DNA of 64,000 nucleotides, taken from positions 310,001 to 374,000 of the forward strand of contig JASANG010001561.1 of NCBI GenBank assembly GCA_030248215.1. The letters run 5' to 3'. Source of the stretch: Enoplolaimus lenunculus (taxonomy: Eukaryota; Nematoda; Enoplea; Enoplida; Thoracostomopsidae). The notes beneath the pieces are model-generated. The model searched no databases, had not been told where the DNA came from, and saw only the letters and a program-made list of their open reading frames with translations. Below are positions 1 through 10,958 of the stretch, piece by piece (the stretch's first letter is position 1; every line of letters starts with the position of its first letter). A program made the translations under genes and the position numbers.

Positions 1-3000
1 CAGAATCTGCGTTATATTTACTAATTGCCGATTCGATTTTTGACGCTAAACAACTCAAATCCACATCGTCACTATAGTTATCCCGGTCGCTACGGGTTGA
101 TCTTGAATCGCAACGTTGTTTATTTTGCCGTTTAGTTTCGTCTAAGTTAGTATCATCTGTGCTTGGCAGGTGTAGATTGTCAGACGTCTCGTGTTCTTCA
201 TGTCGAACATCACAGCTCGAGCTGGGCCGACGCTCAGGGCTGTAATCGCTCATTGGTGTTTGAAAATTGGCCTAAATTGTTAAATACTTTGAATGACGAA
301 ATATACCTGTTCTGGAATATTATTGCAAAGATCTATTTGAAGCGAAACAGTACAAACAAATAGCATCTACATTTTAAAGTATCATTTTGCAAAGCTAACG
401 CTGTTAGTGTGAATATGAATATGTGGTGTCTTGATTCAAAAATGTAAACAGTGACTACAACTCACTGAGGTTCGTTTACGTCACGTTTCAATTAATGCAT
501 TTAATAATCATTAGCGAATGAGCAGGTAACTGCAAAATTAAACTGAGAACCGGTAAAGGCAAAATTTCGTTCACAAATTTCTTAAGTGGATTTTATTGTG
601 TCGTTTTGATCAATAAATACATCACATTCCGCAATCGATTGTTGTGGATACAGTTGACAGGGGCGTACCGAGGCGGGTGGCACACAACAGCGGTCCGTCT
701 CCCCAATCCAATTCATTTCTGCAAGCTATAGGCTCTGGGTTATTGGGTTGTCGCTAGCAGTTTCAATGTTATGTTAAGATCCAATATATAAGTTGTTTTT
801 AGATGAAACCAGCCAAAAAAATCAAACCTCGCGGTACCCCGCAGTCAATGGAAGCATGCAGACCGTCAGACCCTTGCTGACATGAGCAGAAATTAAGATG
901 GCTTAACACACCTCGTCGTAGAGTGATAAAGATGACTCAGCGCGTTTTGAAACACACTGATCATGAGCGATTTGTGATGTTGCGGTCGCAATTTTTGTGT
1001 CCAACGATTCACAATCTTGAGATACGTCATCATTTTGAGCGTAGTCGGATGAAAAATGAAGTGCTAAAATACAACAGCGCGTTTTTTTGGTGTTGGAAAG
1101 ATGACAAAAATCTCTAAAACCGGGCAAAATCACAGCAACCACGAGAGAAAACAAAAACAACCCCAGAGAACAACACAAAGCACAGCACCAAACAACCTAA
1201 CGGATCAGTTGTTATTATACCTTCTACTTTTAATGAAATAAAAACAGGCTTCAGAATTGTTAGCGAAACCGAAACCAGGTCACAAGAGTTCCCTACGTTC
1301 TGCACAGCAATTTCTCGCTTCCATCCAACGCTGGCAATTATTTATTTTGATGTTATAGCAATTTCAGCCCATGAAAGACCACAGGCTTAGCTGTAAGCTC
1401 ATTTTTGCGCCTACGCGTTGTCTTTGGCTTGGCCGCAATTTCCAGTGTAACAATTGTCATCCCAGAAATTAAATAATGAAACAAAATGTCAGAAGTGTCA
1501 AACAATGGTTATCTAATAATTGCGAAAAGTCATATTCCTAATATGACAATTTTATAATCCGCGCAAGCCGTAAAACAAAAAAGATTGCAGAATTACGTAT
1601 TGCCACAACCAAACCAAAGCAGGCATTCATAAACTGGCTATAGCACCTATCACCAGTTTGCAAGATAAATCCTGTAACTATTGAACTAATGGTCCATGTT
1701 ACTTTAAGGGGTGTCCAAGTTTCTGGTGAGTCCATAAAAGAGTAGTTTTAGATTCTAGATTACATTTTTTGCTTAGGCTTAGGCTTAGGCTTAGGAACAC
1801 ATTCTTGCACTTCTTAGGCTTAGGCCTAGGCTTAGAATACGCTTAATCTACTGTTACGCCCTTTAAAGTAACATTGGCCAAACTAATGAATGGTGACCTT
1901 CGCAATTTAGTAGTTTTTGTTTAATTTATCGCATACTACTATTAACGCATAGAACATCAGATTTACAGTAGACTAAGTCCACTTGTTTTACGACTTATAA
2001 CTAAATGGTAATAGGTGCTGGACATATTTGACAATACCTGCCCAGGTTATGAATTCCGTACATTTTGCATCAGCAGATTCCAACGTTCCTCCAAATCGTC
2101 TCCGAACGTAACTGACACATTGTTTTGAAATTGCACATTCAGCATCTCGATCGTGGAACGATGATATCGGTGGCGCCGTTTTATGCGTTGCAGTATCGCC
2201 TGCAACCACTTGTGATTTGGTGCAACTCAACGTTTCAAGTGTAGTAAATAATCCGTTGACGCATTCAATTGCGAGTTGAACCACTTCCGTGTTGGTTGAA
2301 CTCGCAGATTCAACCAGACATTGAAAAACGCTGAAATTATACAAATGTTTACAATTGAAGTTAATGACAATGTTCACAAAAGTACCGTTTTTAGAGGTAG
2401 TGAGAACCTTACATAAAAATTGATGTTTTTAGACGATTAATAAAACTTTAGAATCCGTATTATAGAGTAACAATATCAAATTTGAAACCTCCATGTAAAA
2501 ACTTTGAATTTTCGATCTCGAATGTCGCACCGAAACACCAAGTAATCGTCGCTAAAGTGGTGAGTTTAGCTTTGTTTCGGGATAGAGTTTCGAGCTTAAC
2601 ATTATTGCTTATACAGTTGTATTTGGGCTTAACATCTGTATAAACGAACCTTTTGTGCAATTACGCTCAGACTGATGTTGAGAAAAAGGCTTATCAGTAC
2701 CTTTACTTAAGGCCTTTTTCTCAACATCAGTCTGAACGTAATTGCACAAGAGGATCGTTTACTGATGTTAAACCCAAAAATGACTGTGTAAACAATAATG
2801 TTAAGCTCGAACCTTTACTTAAGCCTTTGCTTAGTTTACCTAAGCGTTTAAGCTTTATCTTTAAATGTGGAGGAAAACGTACAAGAGCGTAAAAGAAAAT
2901 ATACATACATTCTCTAGCAACACATATATCCAGTGTGGCGGGAAAAGCCCCCTCCAAAGTAAAAGTTTAGCTGTGAGTGTGTCCATAGCAGTATTCTGTT

Positions 3001-6000
3001 GAATCGTTCATCTGATCGCATAAAAATAAACGTCATAAGACTCTGCTCTGCAGGCTGCATCGATTGATGTGTAAATTATTTGCCTTTTCGTGAAAATTTT
3101 TTTGCGGTTCCAACAAGGAGCTTAGAACAAGAAAAAAATCGAATTTTTTGAGCATTAAAATATTCAATATGGAATAATAACAGAAAGTCATGAGAAGCTT
3201 AAATATGGAAAAAAATTTTCAAAGTCAATCCATCCTTTGTCACTTGACCGAGTGGTGAAAAGTTTACCAGCAATAGTTAACCCTTCTAGTTATTGTACAA
3301 TATTCAACGCCCAGTTTATATATTTGCATTATTACTTTACAGATAAGATTTTGTCCCAAAACAGAATACAACATACATTCGAAGTAAATCCAAATCGTCA
3401 TACGCCATGTCGTCCTTTTCGTTCTTTTGGCTGTCATCTGTTGATACAAGAAGGTCTACAATTCGGTAAGGAGACGTTAATATCTAAAACAATAAGACAT
3501 ATGTAGGGGCGTATCAAAATGGAGGGGGCATAAGGCCGCCCCCAATTAGCATGCATTATATTGGATAAAGACAAGGGCCGGAGCAGCCACCCCCCGTGCC
3601 GCCATTTGAGGGTCCCACCCTTGAAGGGATCCCACCCTAACCGGTTGAACCAAAAACCACCGAAATTTTAAAATGCGCCAGGCTTCTCGCTTGCTTCGCT
3701 CGCGAGTTTGAGACCCTACCCTGAAGTTTGTGGAAAGCGCCCACCCGTGTCTGCTACGGTTACTGATTAAAGACACAGCTTATCGCTTAACTATACGCTC
3801 ATCCTAACAACCGTTTATTTGAATTGTGTTTGGTGCCAGCCCCGAAATCCAAATATACCGGTTCGCCAATTCAGAGTGGCAATAAATGTTCGGATTCGAC
3901 AAAAATTCACAGTTCGAATCAGTTGTAAAAAAGCCGAATCCAACAATGTTCGGCAATATATGTTTACATTTTTAAGCAAAAAATGAATTAACTTTCAATA
4001 TATCAATATGTTTTGTTTCAGGTCAAAAATCTCGGAACTAAGGTCGTGCATTTGCTGGACTGATAATTATAACTTTTGTAAATCGAAAAGCAATGTTCTG
4101 ATATTAAAATGCAAGGTTTCGATTCGGACTCAGCAAGTTTGCAACGGATTCGTTTTCGACCAAATCGTGGATTCGGCGCCACCCTGCTCTACTTATCATA
4201 ATTATGACGCAAAACCGTCGTGACATTTAAATAAATTTGTATATTTTTTAAATTACAAGATTATTTACTTTTTTTAACGCCATCAGCGGTTCAGCGCGGT
4301 TTTCCGACAGTGGAACCAAAAATACCCGGTGCATTAGGGCTTGCAGCGCAGGATGCATTATTCGCATTGGACCGAGTAGACGTAGCATTTCAATGGTAAT
4401 ACTGAAACGTTTACATTTTGCGCTCAATAGTAGTCCAGCAGTGCCGCGGCTAACGAACCTGACGCCGTCCCCGACCTTTGTAGTGGGTGCCTTGTAAGCC
4501 CCAAAGGCTTAAAAATTGTTTTCTTTGACACCGAATCACAAACACTTAGCTGTAGTTAAGCTTATAGCTCAGCCACTTTAGATTTAAGCGCGAGTACCGA
4601 AAGTCATAGTTGAAAGTGCAAACTTTCTATAAATTAAAACAGTGATTAGGTCTGCCAGGAGAACATTAGGAGTAGGGGCAGTACAGGCTGTAATAAACTA
4701 CGAGCTAAGTGTGCGCAAATAGTTTTCTGGGATCTTCTTTATGTGGGACTGTTCATATTTTACAGAAACAAGTAATTCTGACGACAAAACTGACTAACAA
4801 GAGGCGACATTTGCAATAGATTCCATGCTATTGAATACATTACGTTGCAGACATATCAGAATTTAGAGGGCACCCAAACACATTTTGAGGCTGGGCTAAA
4901 ACTTTTAGTTTTGGACACAAAATGTTAGTTACAACACTCGTTGATTTGCTGCAAGCTCGATTTCGGCAGACTGTATTGATGAATCATGTATTTGATTCAT
5001 CTTCTTGGTGACAGTTTAGGCGGATTCTTTTCAGATATAAACTTGGGCGTAGTCAGAATTTTACTTTGGGGAAAAAACAATTCTATTTACAGGTATAGGC
5101 AGTTGCTAATCACCGTAACAATATACCTGTGAACAATTCGCGCTGCCTCAGGCGGGCCTCCATTCATATCAGCTACCGAAGAAGCGCCCCGGCCGTATCC
5201 CACTGGCCCTGAATCAGCTAAATTTTCTTTTGCCGATAATCCTTGACCTGACGATCGTGTAGTTTCGTTCGGTGCTCCAAGAACGTTAGCTAATGCAGGA
5301 CAAATTTCTTGCCTGTAAATAAACAATTGGCAACTGTATTTTTCATCTGTATTAAGTTTTAAATTTAAATTATAATATCACTAGAAGCCACCGTTAACAA
5401 GGAAGTAAGTTTTTAACCATTGCACAGGAATCACAAAATGTTATGGTGCGCTTCCGGTGAGCAATTTGCATCGCAAGATTATTCGCAAAACAGGCCTGAT
5501 AACTAACTGAGATGGATGAAAAATTAATAAATCTCCCTGTTGCAGCATTGGTATTTTTATTTAACAACTCGGTCATAAATGTGCTACGCACATGCTCAAT
5601 AGAACCTAATTCTGTCACTGATAAGCTGTTAAACATTTTCTCCGCTGAACCCGACCTGCGTAAACGGTGAACCCTATCCAATATTCTGACTTCAGTACAT
5701 TGCAAACCAACTCTTGTACACTTCCCTCCAGAGTCTTAGTTTTCAGCTCAAGCTTAGGTTTAGGCTTAGTCTGACGTTTCCGATAACGCTTACCTCAGCC
5801 TAAGCTTAAACTCTCAAACTTTATCTGAGTTTTTACGCTAAGCCTAAGCGTAAACGTTAACTGAAAATGTGAGGAAAGAGTTCGAAAGCCTACAAACCAT
5901 AACATATCCATAAACTGTGTGTGCTTCGTTATAATTAATGGTTGCACAGATAGTAATGCATGCACCGCGTCCAACGTTAATATCGTCGCTGCAGTATAAC

Positions 6001-9000
6001 AACCAGCCGAAGAACTGAAAACAAAAATAAAATGTAAAATTATGATAAGATTCATTTAATTGTTCTGGCATGCAAAACCGTTTGAATTCACATACAAACA
6101 CAATGTAATTTCACAGATCGAAGTTTGAGTAGTTTTTTAAACTTATCCGTATTAATTAACGTTGTATTAGCTTAAGTCCTGCGAAATGCATGCGGTTATT
6201 AATGAAAATTTGTTTCATAAGCTTTATAGAGTCTAAGATACTGTACTGGTTTTACTTTGCAATTAGCTTCAGCTTTGAAGATAAGTATCGTAAGATTGAA
6301 GTCATTTCTTTGAATACAGAATCAAAATCGTTTATGTTGGCGGCTTCGGCCTAAAATATTGACACTATACTACAAGGTTGGGTAGGTGATTTCAACTGAA
6401 AACGCGATGAATAATTGTATGTTACTGCGGCTGATGTCGCTAAAGATTGGGCTTTTTTAGGTATACATCAAAACTGATTGCCTATGTGGATTTAAACGTG
6501 CAACCATAATCCGTACATCGTAGGTTCGAACCTAACCGGATCCGCAGTAAAATTTTCGATAAGGGCTGTATATGGCACCGTTTTACTAAGAATTATAAAT
6601 GAGCTTACTATGTTTTACTATTGTGTTTGTTATTGGGCTGTTGTATTCGAAAAAATATTAACCACGAAAATGTTTGAACGAACTGCGCAAAATTGCTAAA
6701 TTTTCCTTTAAATGCATTCACTAGGCAAAATTGTCAAATTTTCTTTTTGACTGATAAAGTTATAAACACTACTTCGACTATCACGCACCGGTTCCCGGTA
6801 TAAATTAGAACAGTAAGACGTGATTATTTGTGAAACTGTAGCACGCGCTGCCATTTTAACGTTTGGTTGAGTCGCTCCTGTGTACGTCCGTATTCCAAGC
6901 TAAAACGGTTTGAAATAAAAAATAGCGTCGAAGCAATTCGCAGTTTTCACAGCTGTAATTGACACATTTTACCGTTTTTAGTGATTTTAGAATAGACATG
7001 TTGCAATAGTAGCAGTTTTAAAGTTTCATGGTATATTACTTCAGCTATGCAGTTCTATAGTTTTATTATCAGAGTTTTTCAAAAATTCTTTGCGATACTA
7101 TCCGTTATTTACGTATGTTCCCTGTATAGTGCGAACCAGGGATCGACTAGATATAAATTTTACCACATACCGGATGGCAAATTTTTTAAAGGAACCGGAT
7201 GTTCGGATAAAGGATCTATATTTGTGCACTGTTGGTATTATTTGTGTCGTGCAAAAATATATGTTTACTGATTTCAAATAATTTGTTAGCTTTGATTTCA
7301 GTTTTCACATCAGTGTGAGTTAACTGATTTGTACATAAATACAGTCGGAGTAAAATATCTTGCATTTCATCTTGTAAAAAACAGTTTTAAGATATTCGGA
7401 AACACAACTGCAAATATCCGGCAGCAAGTAGGTTTATACCCGGCTATAGCAACCGCATACGGATGTGGATTTTTTCTCGGATATTAAACCGAATCAAGAT
7501 GCCCGATCGATCACTGGTTCGAACTGCTAACTTTGATCTAATATCACTTAGATGACTCAAAAATTCCTCACAACTTAGCTTTTTGCTAAACTATTAGCGA
7601 ATGTACAGATACAATAATAATTGCCTCCTGAACACCAACCTCTACAATTTCGGTAAGAACAATAGAATTGATTGAGAATGCAGGATTGCAAGCCATTTGA
7701 AGCAATATCTAAAAATAAGACTATGTGCCGCTTGTTAGGAAATTATTGTTTGTAGCTTTACTACGATATATAGAACCAACAGCGTTTCGTTGTTATATTA
7801 AACTTTTAAGTTCAAACGAAGTAACATTTTTGAAGAATTTAATTCTGGCTATAGAACGCGACGGAACAATCTTAAAGCAAACAAGGCAGGTGTCTTGGGC
7901 ACCACGAAAAAAATGCTGGCTATATTTATCAAACCAAAATGGTTATTGTATGCCATGGCAAACGTATTCTACATAATTCGCTGTCATAAAAATGTGTTTA
8001 TGATATTGGTAAGGTAACTGCAGCGGCGGTCCCAGCCCATTTCACACCCCTCGAATTGTCTGGTAAACAACTGTTTTGGCTTAAAAAAATTGCATGTCGC
8101 ACAGCTGAAAGGCATAAATAAAGTCGGCCTATCCCGAAAAAAATCCTATCACCGTCAATAAAACCGATTTATTGATGTCTTAACCGAATGATTTTGTGAC
8201 AAATTCATGCCCTATTAAAAGTCTTGATTAGGACCGCCAGAGTAATAATGCAGGACTGTCTGCTTGATAGCATTGCTGCTATAATATTAGCCACATTAAG
8301 ACCACCATCAACCACAGTAGTCGAGATATATAAAATGATGCGATTGGTTTTTACCGTAAAACATTGACACTGAGTTTTCGGATCGTCAACTAAATCTGGC
8401 AACGTATGAAGTGTGTCAAGTACTTGCATTGGTAAGCTTTGATCAGACTCTTCTTCTTCGCCATCGACTGTGTATAATTGGTTGTCTCGAAACAGCAACT
8501 GAAAATGTTATAGCTATCAATTGAAAATCTACTAATATGCATAAAGATGTTTAACTTATTTATCACATTTTCAACTTTGATAAGTTAAAACACTGAGCAT
8601 ACGTAATTTGGGCATAGTTTCGGCCAAATTTTCAAATAACACTAAAGAAAAGCATATATATGCAAATCAGTGTTTTGAAGAAACAAGATAACGTTGCAAA
8701 TGTTGCAACCAGTTTGACCAGTATAATGTAGAGGTTGATCATTAACGGCAACTTGTTGCAGTCTATTGCAACGCTTGCGTAACCTGATTTCCAACAAGAG
8801 TGTGCAACTGGGAACATTTGTGTAGAAAAGTATGTGCCTGGCACGCGTTGCGTTTTTGGCCTACCCTCGATTAAGAGAGGGCACAACTTGTGCGAACCAT
8901 GACACTTTATGTATCCGACCACAAAAATGTTCCGCTAGTAGTTTCATGTGGGGTTATTGTGTGTGACAACGACCCCCGACTAAACAAGTGGGGATCGGCC

Positions 9001-10958
9001 AAAAACGCAAAGCCCGGTGGTATGTTTTGTACAATGCGGAACGCCAAGAGATGCACTCTTGTATTATGCACTCTTGGCAGTATTAATCGATTTTTCCGAA
9101 ATTACAGATAGCCGAATGTACTAAAATAAGATCAGTTTTACGTAAAGTTTGAAGGAAACTTGCACACTATTCGGTGCAATAGCGATTGAATAAAATCGGC
9201 CGACCCGTAGCCAGCAGCCAAAGAATAATGCAGTTCCGATCAAATACATGTCTACCGTTGTACGAAATTATAGCACAAACTACATCTATAACATATAGGT
9301 GTCGTTCAAAAACAATAGAATAACCAGGTTGGTCACATCCAAGCCAGCCTAAAAAGCTAACAATATATTACAAACGACAACCAGAGCCTAAGCCTACCCA
9401 CTACCTTTTTAGCATACCGCTATTAAGAGCGTACCATAAAATACAAATTAAATTGTCAAGGTGTACCTGCAATGCATCAATAGCTAACTGTGTGAGTCTG
9501 TTACATTTTGAGTCGATCGACATCTCAAGTGCGGCAAAACATTTGAATCTGAAACAAAAACGGAATTAACTGCGGCGGAATACTACGACGAAAAGCCGGC
9601 CGAAAACGTTTGTGTCAAAATTGTCGCTGAAATTTGTTTTGGAATCGGTTTAGATTAGCCGAAATGTGCAACACTTAACAAATACATAGGTACTTGGCAG
9701 TTTATGCAGTTCTCAAACCCGACTATGGCATCGAGTACAATTTTTGACCAATTTTGCCAAAATGATTTAATTCATTATTGGTGCTTTGATATACAACATA
9801 TCTATAGCCATATTCACAAGTGCCAGTTGTTGCTGCGAGAACTTGCAGCTGCAATTTTCACTTGCAAGTTTTGTCACAAATCCCGTTCGAAAAATTTGCA
9901 GCTGCAAATAATTCATTAAAAATCATAGATAGGAATTTAGTTCACATGTATGAATAACCATGCAAGTTCACTGAATTTGTTGCAGCCGCATTCTCATTGG
10001 CTAATGAAAAATGCAAGTTCTGCCCGCAATTTGTAGCTGCAACTTTTCGCAGCAAAAACTTGCACGAGTGAATAGGGTTTATTTGAATTGTGTCACTAGC
10101 AAATATCGAACTTTTCAATTAATTGTGTAAAATAAAGATGCTATTTCTTACCGTATTTCATGTGTTGGAGTGAACGGATTTCCGTCTTTTGCAGTGAGTG
10201 CATCTGAAACACTTTCTGAGATAGTAAAACCAGGTTTATATTAAGAAAGTAATAGTAGAACAAGCCAAACGGCACCGGCAAGTTCAACAAATATTAGAAA
10301 TGTAGGCCTTAAATTGAGGAACGTTATTTACAATCTTCTCTTAGGCGGAGCACGAGTACAATTCACACTCCAAATGTGACCCCTTGTACAACTTTACCCC
10401 AACGTGTACTGAGAGGGGAATGGTTATAAGGACCAAATTGAGTTTCAACGTTTTGGGGCCCACAACAGGACAGCATACTAAGTTACCTTCACATCAATGT
10501 ATGTCGTTAAATTCGCCCAAAATGAAATTTTCCAATTTTTACTTCATTCAAGACATGCGTTTAAAAGCTACATTCACACTTATCGATTTGGATTGTAGAA
10601 ATGGCTTTGATTTTGAGCAGTGTTAAATCGTGTAATCATGCTCAGGGTTACAGTTACGTGGGTGACTAGTACCCCTTACAGACTTCTTCTCGCCCGATCC
10701 CTGGCTGAAAACAATTGTGCAGCATTGAAAGTATTCTATGTCATAAAAAGTTTACTTGCTGTCTTCAGAATTATTCTTGCCCTCTATTAGAAATTCCTGT
10801 TTGCTGGGTTGACCGTGTCATGGTGATCTTAGTACGAAAAATACAAATAGAACGTTTTAATCACACTTCAACTCACCATAAGCCTCTTGTGCGGCCGTTT
10901 TGAGCGTTTGTTGCTTACTGTTACATTCGTTAATTATGCGAATTAATATTGCATCCAT
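1..10958 (-). CDS. ARFGEF3: ARFGEF3/BIG3-like protein, N-terminal ~635 codons (partial, continues off left edge)
   Basis: Minus-strand gene with 14 exons: 10877-10958 (start ATG 10956-10958, MDAILIRIINEC), 10152-10215, 9467-9548, 8355-8498, 7640-7708, 6789-6899, 6256-6350, 5898-6014, 5127-5312, 4269-4401, 3377-3483, 2038-2330, 912-1063 and 1-271 (open at the window edge). All junctions are GT-AG and keep frame. The product aligns by eye with the DCB-HUS region of BIG/ARFGEF proteins and best with human ARFGEF3 (2177 aa). Matching segments are KMAARATVSQII (human AVRATLSQML), FMDMLWQEICPALANVLG (human FTDLIWKNLCPALIVILG), the HRVFLVP exon at 4269-4401, and a Ser/Asp-rich stretch at the left edge (RCDSRSTRSDRDNYSDD). 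In mammals BIG3 lacks a working Sec7 GEF domain and modulates secretory-granule biogenesis; that is family knowledge. The rest of the protein lies outside. BIG1/2 is the alternative but fits less well. Confidence 0.85.
1690..1880. mobile_element. Short TIR element with TTAGGC repeat core
   Basis: Lies in the intron between the exons at 2038-2330 and 912-1063 of the ARFGEF3-like gene. The left arm at 1693-1712 (CCATGTTACTTTAAGGGG) is inverted at 1857-1877. Between them sit about four perfect TTAGGC units (1772-1796) and a second degenerate block (1813-1836). A related arrangement occurs at about 56866-57000. No transposase is encoded, so this is a MITE-like or foldback repeat; no target duplication is evident. 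Confidence 0.55.
2560..2840. repeat. Long near-perfect palindrome (foldback)
   Basis: The arm at about 2570-2700 is inverted at about 2708-2830 with only a few mismatches and a short spacer around 2700. The innermost stem pairs GATGTTGAGAAAAAGGC (2674-2690) with GCCTTTTTCTCAACATC (2713-2729), and the outer part pairs TTCGAGCTTAACATTATTG with its complement near 2795-2815. It lies in an intron (2331-3376) of the ARFGEF3-like gene. It is most likely a foldback MITE; transcribed with the host gene it would form a hairpin of roughly 120 bp. Confidence 0.75.
3070..3240. mobile_element. Half copy of the GGGTCTT-type MITE family
   Basis: The stretch containing GAGCTTAAATATGG and AAAATTTTCAAAGTC closely resembles the right half of the copies at 22052-22601 and 55930-56249. 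Only one half is present and no TIR pair remains, so it is a decayed fragment in an intron of the ARFGEF3-like gene. Confidence 0.5.
3555..3775 (+). repeat. Dispersed repeat with GC-rich ends and GCTTCGCTCGCGAG motif
   Basis: The run from GGGCCGGAGCAGCCACCCCC to GTTTGTGGAAAGCGCCCACC recurs in inverted, longer form at about 11100-11730. Related short pieces with the same GCGAGCGAAGCGAG-like motif occur near 13240, 20110, 44620 and 51780. No coding capacity is seen. It is likely a non-autonomous element of unknown class. Confidence 0.5.
8770..9077. mobile_element. Short non-autonomous relative of the P-like transposon
   Basis: The left part (8793-8881) reads like the inner TIR of the 40065-46562 element: AACAAGAG, GTGCAACTGG, TGTGTAGAAAAG, CGCGTTGCGTTTTTGGCCTA, then a C/G-rich palindromic patch. 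The right part (8970-9077) is the inverted version and ends GCACTCTTGG exactly as the autonomous element does. There is no internal coding sequence. It lies in the intron between ARFGEF3-like exons 9467-9548 and 8355-8498. The outermost left bases are diverged, and I see no clean target duplication. Confidence 0.7.
9806..10079. mobile_element. MITE with CTATTCACnCGTGCAAG-type ends, copy 1
   Basis: Terminal inverted repeats: the left end CATATTCACAAGTGCCAG with GCTGCGAGAACTTGCAGC is matched by the inverted right end GCAGCAAAAACTTGCACGAG / TGAATAGGGT. A second copy in the opposite orientation lies at 25011-25275. The interior is rich in TTGCAGCTGCAA palindromes and carries no ORF. It sits in an intron of the ARFGEF3-like gene. 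Confidence 0.65.

Noticed and set aside
5394-5705. Minus-strand 103-codon frame within the ARFGEF3-like gene
   Set aside because: The exons on both sides (5898-6014 and 5127-5312) join perfectly in phase as TGG, matching the human protein without a gap, so this stretch is intronic.
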